This document shows positions 62,285-64,000 of a stretch of 64,000 nt of DNA, in pieces. Origin of the DNA: Mesorhizobium sp. L2C084A000 (GTDB lineage: Bacteria > Pseudomonadota > Alphaproteobacteria > Rhizobiales > Rhizobiaceae). A model generated the notes under the pieces. That model had not been told where the DNA came from. It did not search any database and saw only the letters and a list, made by a program, of their open reading frames with translations. How positions within the stretch are numbered: position 1 is the stretch's first letter; each line of letters starts with the position of its first letter. Made by a program: the position numbers and the translations under genes. The stretch spans positions 732,572 through 796,571 of the forward strand of contig NZ_AYWX01000002.1 in NCBI RefSeq assembly GCF_000502875.1. The letters run 5' to 3'.

Positions 62285-63190
62285 TTAAAACGCAGCGCCG
62301 CGGCGCTCAGACGGCTTCAACTCGTCCAGAAGCGTGCGGATGACGCCAGCCATGTTCTCGTTCATGTCGCTGCGCCACAGCGCGAAGGCGACGTTGGCCT
62401 CGACGAAGCCTTCCGGCGATCCGCAGTCGAACGTGCGGCCCCGATAGTGGTAGCCGTAGAAAGGCTGCTGCTTTTCCAGCTTCAGCATGGCGTCGGTGAG
62501 CTGGATCTCGTTGCCGGCGCCTTTTTCCTGGCCTTCGAGGATCTTGAATATCTCCGGCTGCAAGATGTAGCGGCCGTTGATGTAAAGGTTGGACGGCGCG
62601 GTGCCGGCCTTCGGCTTTTCCACCATCTCGGTGATGCGGAAACCGTGATGCGTGTCCTCGCCGCGGCCGACGATGCCGTATTTGTGGGCTTCGGCGGGAG
62701 CGCATTCCTGCACCGCGATGATGTTGTTGCCGGTCTCCTCGTAGAGCTCGACCATTGCCTTCGTGCAGCTCTTCTCCGACTGCATGATCATGTCGGGCAG
62801 CAAAAGCGCGAAGGGCTCGTCGCCGACGAGCTCGCGGGCGCACCAGACGGCGTGACCAAGTCCCATCGGTACCTGCTGGCGTGTGAAACTGGTCTGCCCC
62901 GGCGCCGGCTGCAGCCGTTGCAGGCGGGCGAGCTGGTCGTCTTTGCCGCGCTGGGCCAGCGTGTCATAGAGTTCGAACTGGATGTCGAAATGGTCCTCGA
63001 TGACGGCCTTGTTGCGGCCGGTGACGAAGATGAAATGCTCGATGCCGGCCTCGCGCGCCTCATCCACCACATACTGGATCACCGGCCGGTCGACGACGGT
63101 CAGCATTTCCTTGGGGACAGCCTTGGTGGCCGGGAGAAACCGTGTGCCGAGACCGGCGACCGGGAAGACTGCCTTGCGAACTCTCTTCAT
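62285..63190 (-). CDS. galU: UTP-glucose-1-phosphate uridylyltransferase
   Basis: The 301-residue enzyme makes UDP-glucose, used for envelope polysaccharides and cyclic glucans. It has the nucleotide motif [20 protein letters not shown] with AVPKEML following, [40 protein letters not shown] and [20 protein letters not shown], plus the C-terminal [18 protein letters not shown]. No start ambiguity: ATG 63190. Convergent with the barrel gene. Confidence 0.95.
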   Translation of the reverse strand: MKRVRKAVFPVAGLGTRFLPATKAVPKEMLTVVDRPVIQYVVDEAREAGIEHFIFVTGRNKAVIEDHFDIQFELYDTLAQRGKDDQLARLQRLQPAPGQTSFTRQQVPMGLGHAVWCARELVGDEPFALLLPDMIMQSEKSCTKAMVELYEETGNNIIAVQECAPAEAHKYGIVGRGEDTHHGFRITEMVEKPKAGTAPSNLYINGRYILQPEIFKILEGQEKGAGNEIQLTDAMLKLEKQQPFYGYHYRGRTFDCGSPEGFVEANVAFALWRSDMNENMAGVIRTLLDELKPSERRGAAF

Positions 63191-63399
63191 GCTTTCAATT
63201 ATCCGTTTGAGGGCCAGCTCCGCAATCCCCGTTCCAAGACATTTTCACGCCGGAATTGGGGAATACTGGGCAACTGAGAGGAATGTCCACCGGTAAAGCT
63301 TCGAAGCGTCTTTTCGTTCCCGGTGGCGCCTATGGTAAACTAATTCCTAACCTGGTTCGGCGATGAATGGTCTTTCCTGAGACAGAGAAGGAGGAAAAG

Positions 63400-64000
63400 A
63401 TGTCCGTTCGCAATGCCGCAAAACGTTTTACCAGCGTCATAGCGGCAGCCAGCCTATCGCTCGCTCTGCTGATGCCTGGCCCCGCTTTCGCCGATGCCGG
63501 TTTCCGGCAGTGGGTCGCCGGCTTCCGCGCCACCGCCGTGCAGAGCGGCGTTTCCGGCGCCCTGTACGACCAGGCCTTCAGGAACATCAGGGATATCGAT
63601 CCGGTGGTGCTGGAAAAGGCGCGTACGCAGCCTGAATTCACGGCTCCTGCCTGGGACTATTTCGACAACCGCGTCCATGACCAGTCGGTCGCCGTCGGCC
63701 AGCAGATGGCCAGGAAATGGAAGCCGTGGCTGGATCGGATCGAGGCCAGGTTCGGCGTCAACCGTTACATCCTCCTGGCCATCTGGTCGATGGAATCGAA
63801 CTATGGCGAGATCCTCAAGCGCGACGACATCATGCGCAATGTCGTGCGCTCGCTGGCAACCTTGGCCTATGCCGATCCGAAGCGGGCGAAATTCGCCCGC
63901 ACCCAGCTGGTCGCCGCACTGAAGATCCTGCAGACCGGCGACATCGACGAAAGCCATCTGAGCGGATCCTGGGCCGGCGCCATGGGCCACACCCAGTTCA
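63400..64000 (+). CDS. Lytic murein transglycosylase (MltB type), 3' end cut by window
   Basis: The reading frame is open to the right edge (200 codons seen). A signal peptide (RFTSVIAAASLSLALLMPGP to about AFA) is followed by FRQWVAGFRATAVQSGVSGA, then ARFGVNRYILLAIWSMESNY, where the catalytic glutamate lies in the SMESNYG motif, and GSWAGAMGHTQF. These match the MltB/SLT_2 lytic transglycosylases that cut peptidoglycan glycan strands. AAGGAGG lies a few bases before the ATG at 63400. Confidence 0.9.
   Translation, partial: MSVRNAAKRFTSVIAAASLSLALLMPGPAFADAGFRQWVAGFRATAVQSGVSGALYDQAFRNIRDIDPVVLEKARTQPEFTAPAWDYFDNRVHDQSVAVGQQMARKWKPWLDRIEARFGVNRYILLAIWSMESNYGEILKRDDIMRNVVRSLATLAYADPKRAKFARTQLVAALKILQTGDIDESHLSGSWAGAMGHTQF

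Noticed and set aside
1..64000. tRNA, rRNA, CRISPR, insertion sequence or prophage genes
   Set aside because: Looked for cloverleaf-like sequences, transposase motifs and phage genes in gaps and found none convincing by eye.

Overview
The window is high-GC chromosomal DNA from an alphaproteobacterium of the order Rhizobiales/Hyphomicrobiales, most likely Mesorhizobium or a close relative. The clues are the rhizobial flagellar gene order motC-motD-(transglycosylase)-rem-flgE-flgK-flgL-flaF-flbT-flgD-fliQ ... flhA-fliR, an Omp10-type lipoprotein, homospermidine synthase, and a RIME-like double-palindrome element at 55091-55194. All assignments come from reading protein and DNA patterns by eye; no database search was run.

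Region 1 (1-23.3 kb) is the distal half of a flagellar and motility cluster on the + strand. It runs from motC (cut by the left edge) to fliQ with many overlapping start/stop codons. It is then interrupted by an MFS transporter, an antiparallel ClC-type channel and a small monooxygenase-like gene before resuming with flhA, fliR and a coiled-coil FliJ-like protein. A complete sugar-type ABC transporter operon (ATPase, Tat-dependent binding protein, two permeases; 16.7-21.0 kb) is embedded next, preceded by two LacI-type palindromes. After it come three flagella-associated candidates: a FlgJ-type rod-binding protein, a FlgN-like protein and a FliL-like membrane protein. An SCP2-domain gene with a palindromic promoter and a strong bidirectional terminator close the region.

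Region 2 (23.4-42.6 kb) is mixed housekeeping and accessory metabolism. It holds an ornithine/lysine-type decarboxylase with a long structured leader, an amidase followed by a LysR regulator, and a DUF1007/NicO nickel-cobalt exporter pair. Further on are a DenD-like epimerase, a CDF metal exporter broken by a one-base frameshift near 31494, acetyltransferases, an aminotransferase, an SDR, a DUF533/TerB protein, TrhO, KDPG aldolase, a large DUF882 (M15-like) exported protein and an NtrC-type response regulator.

Region 3 (42.7-64 kb) carries oligoendopeptidase F, a membrane-anchored helix-hairpin-helix protein, pabB and a pabC-like gene overlapping in one operon with a DUF3445 (HDOD-type) gene, and a LacI regulator divergent from a MoaF-like/membrane-protein pair with two identical operators. 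It continues with homospermidine synthase, an Omp10-like lipoprotein, a 5'-nucleotidase fused to LysM, ferrochelatase, an FAD oxidoreductase, the qmcA-nfeD pair, arabinose-5-phosphate isomerase, a beta-barrel outer-membrane protein, galU and an MltB-type transglycosylase cut by the right edge.

Functional links: the flagellar genes build the hook, hook-filament junction and export gate and tune flagellin expression (FlaF/FlbT, Rem). The decarboxylase could supply putrescine to homospermidine synthase 25 kb away. KdsD, GalU, the beta-barrel protein, MltB and the DUF882 protein all concern the cell envelope. No tRNA, rRNA, CRISPR array, insertion sequence or prophage was recognised.
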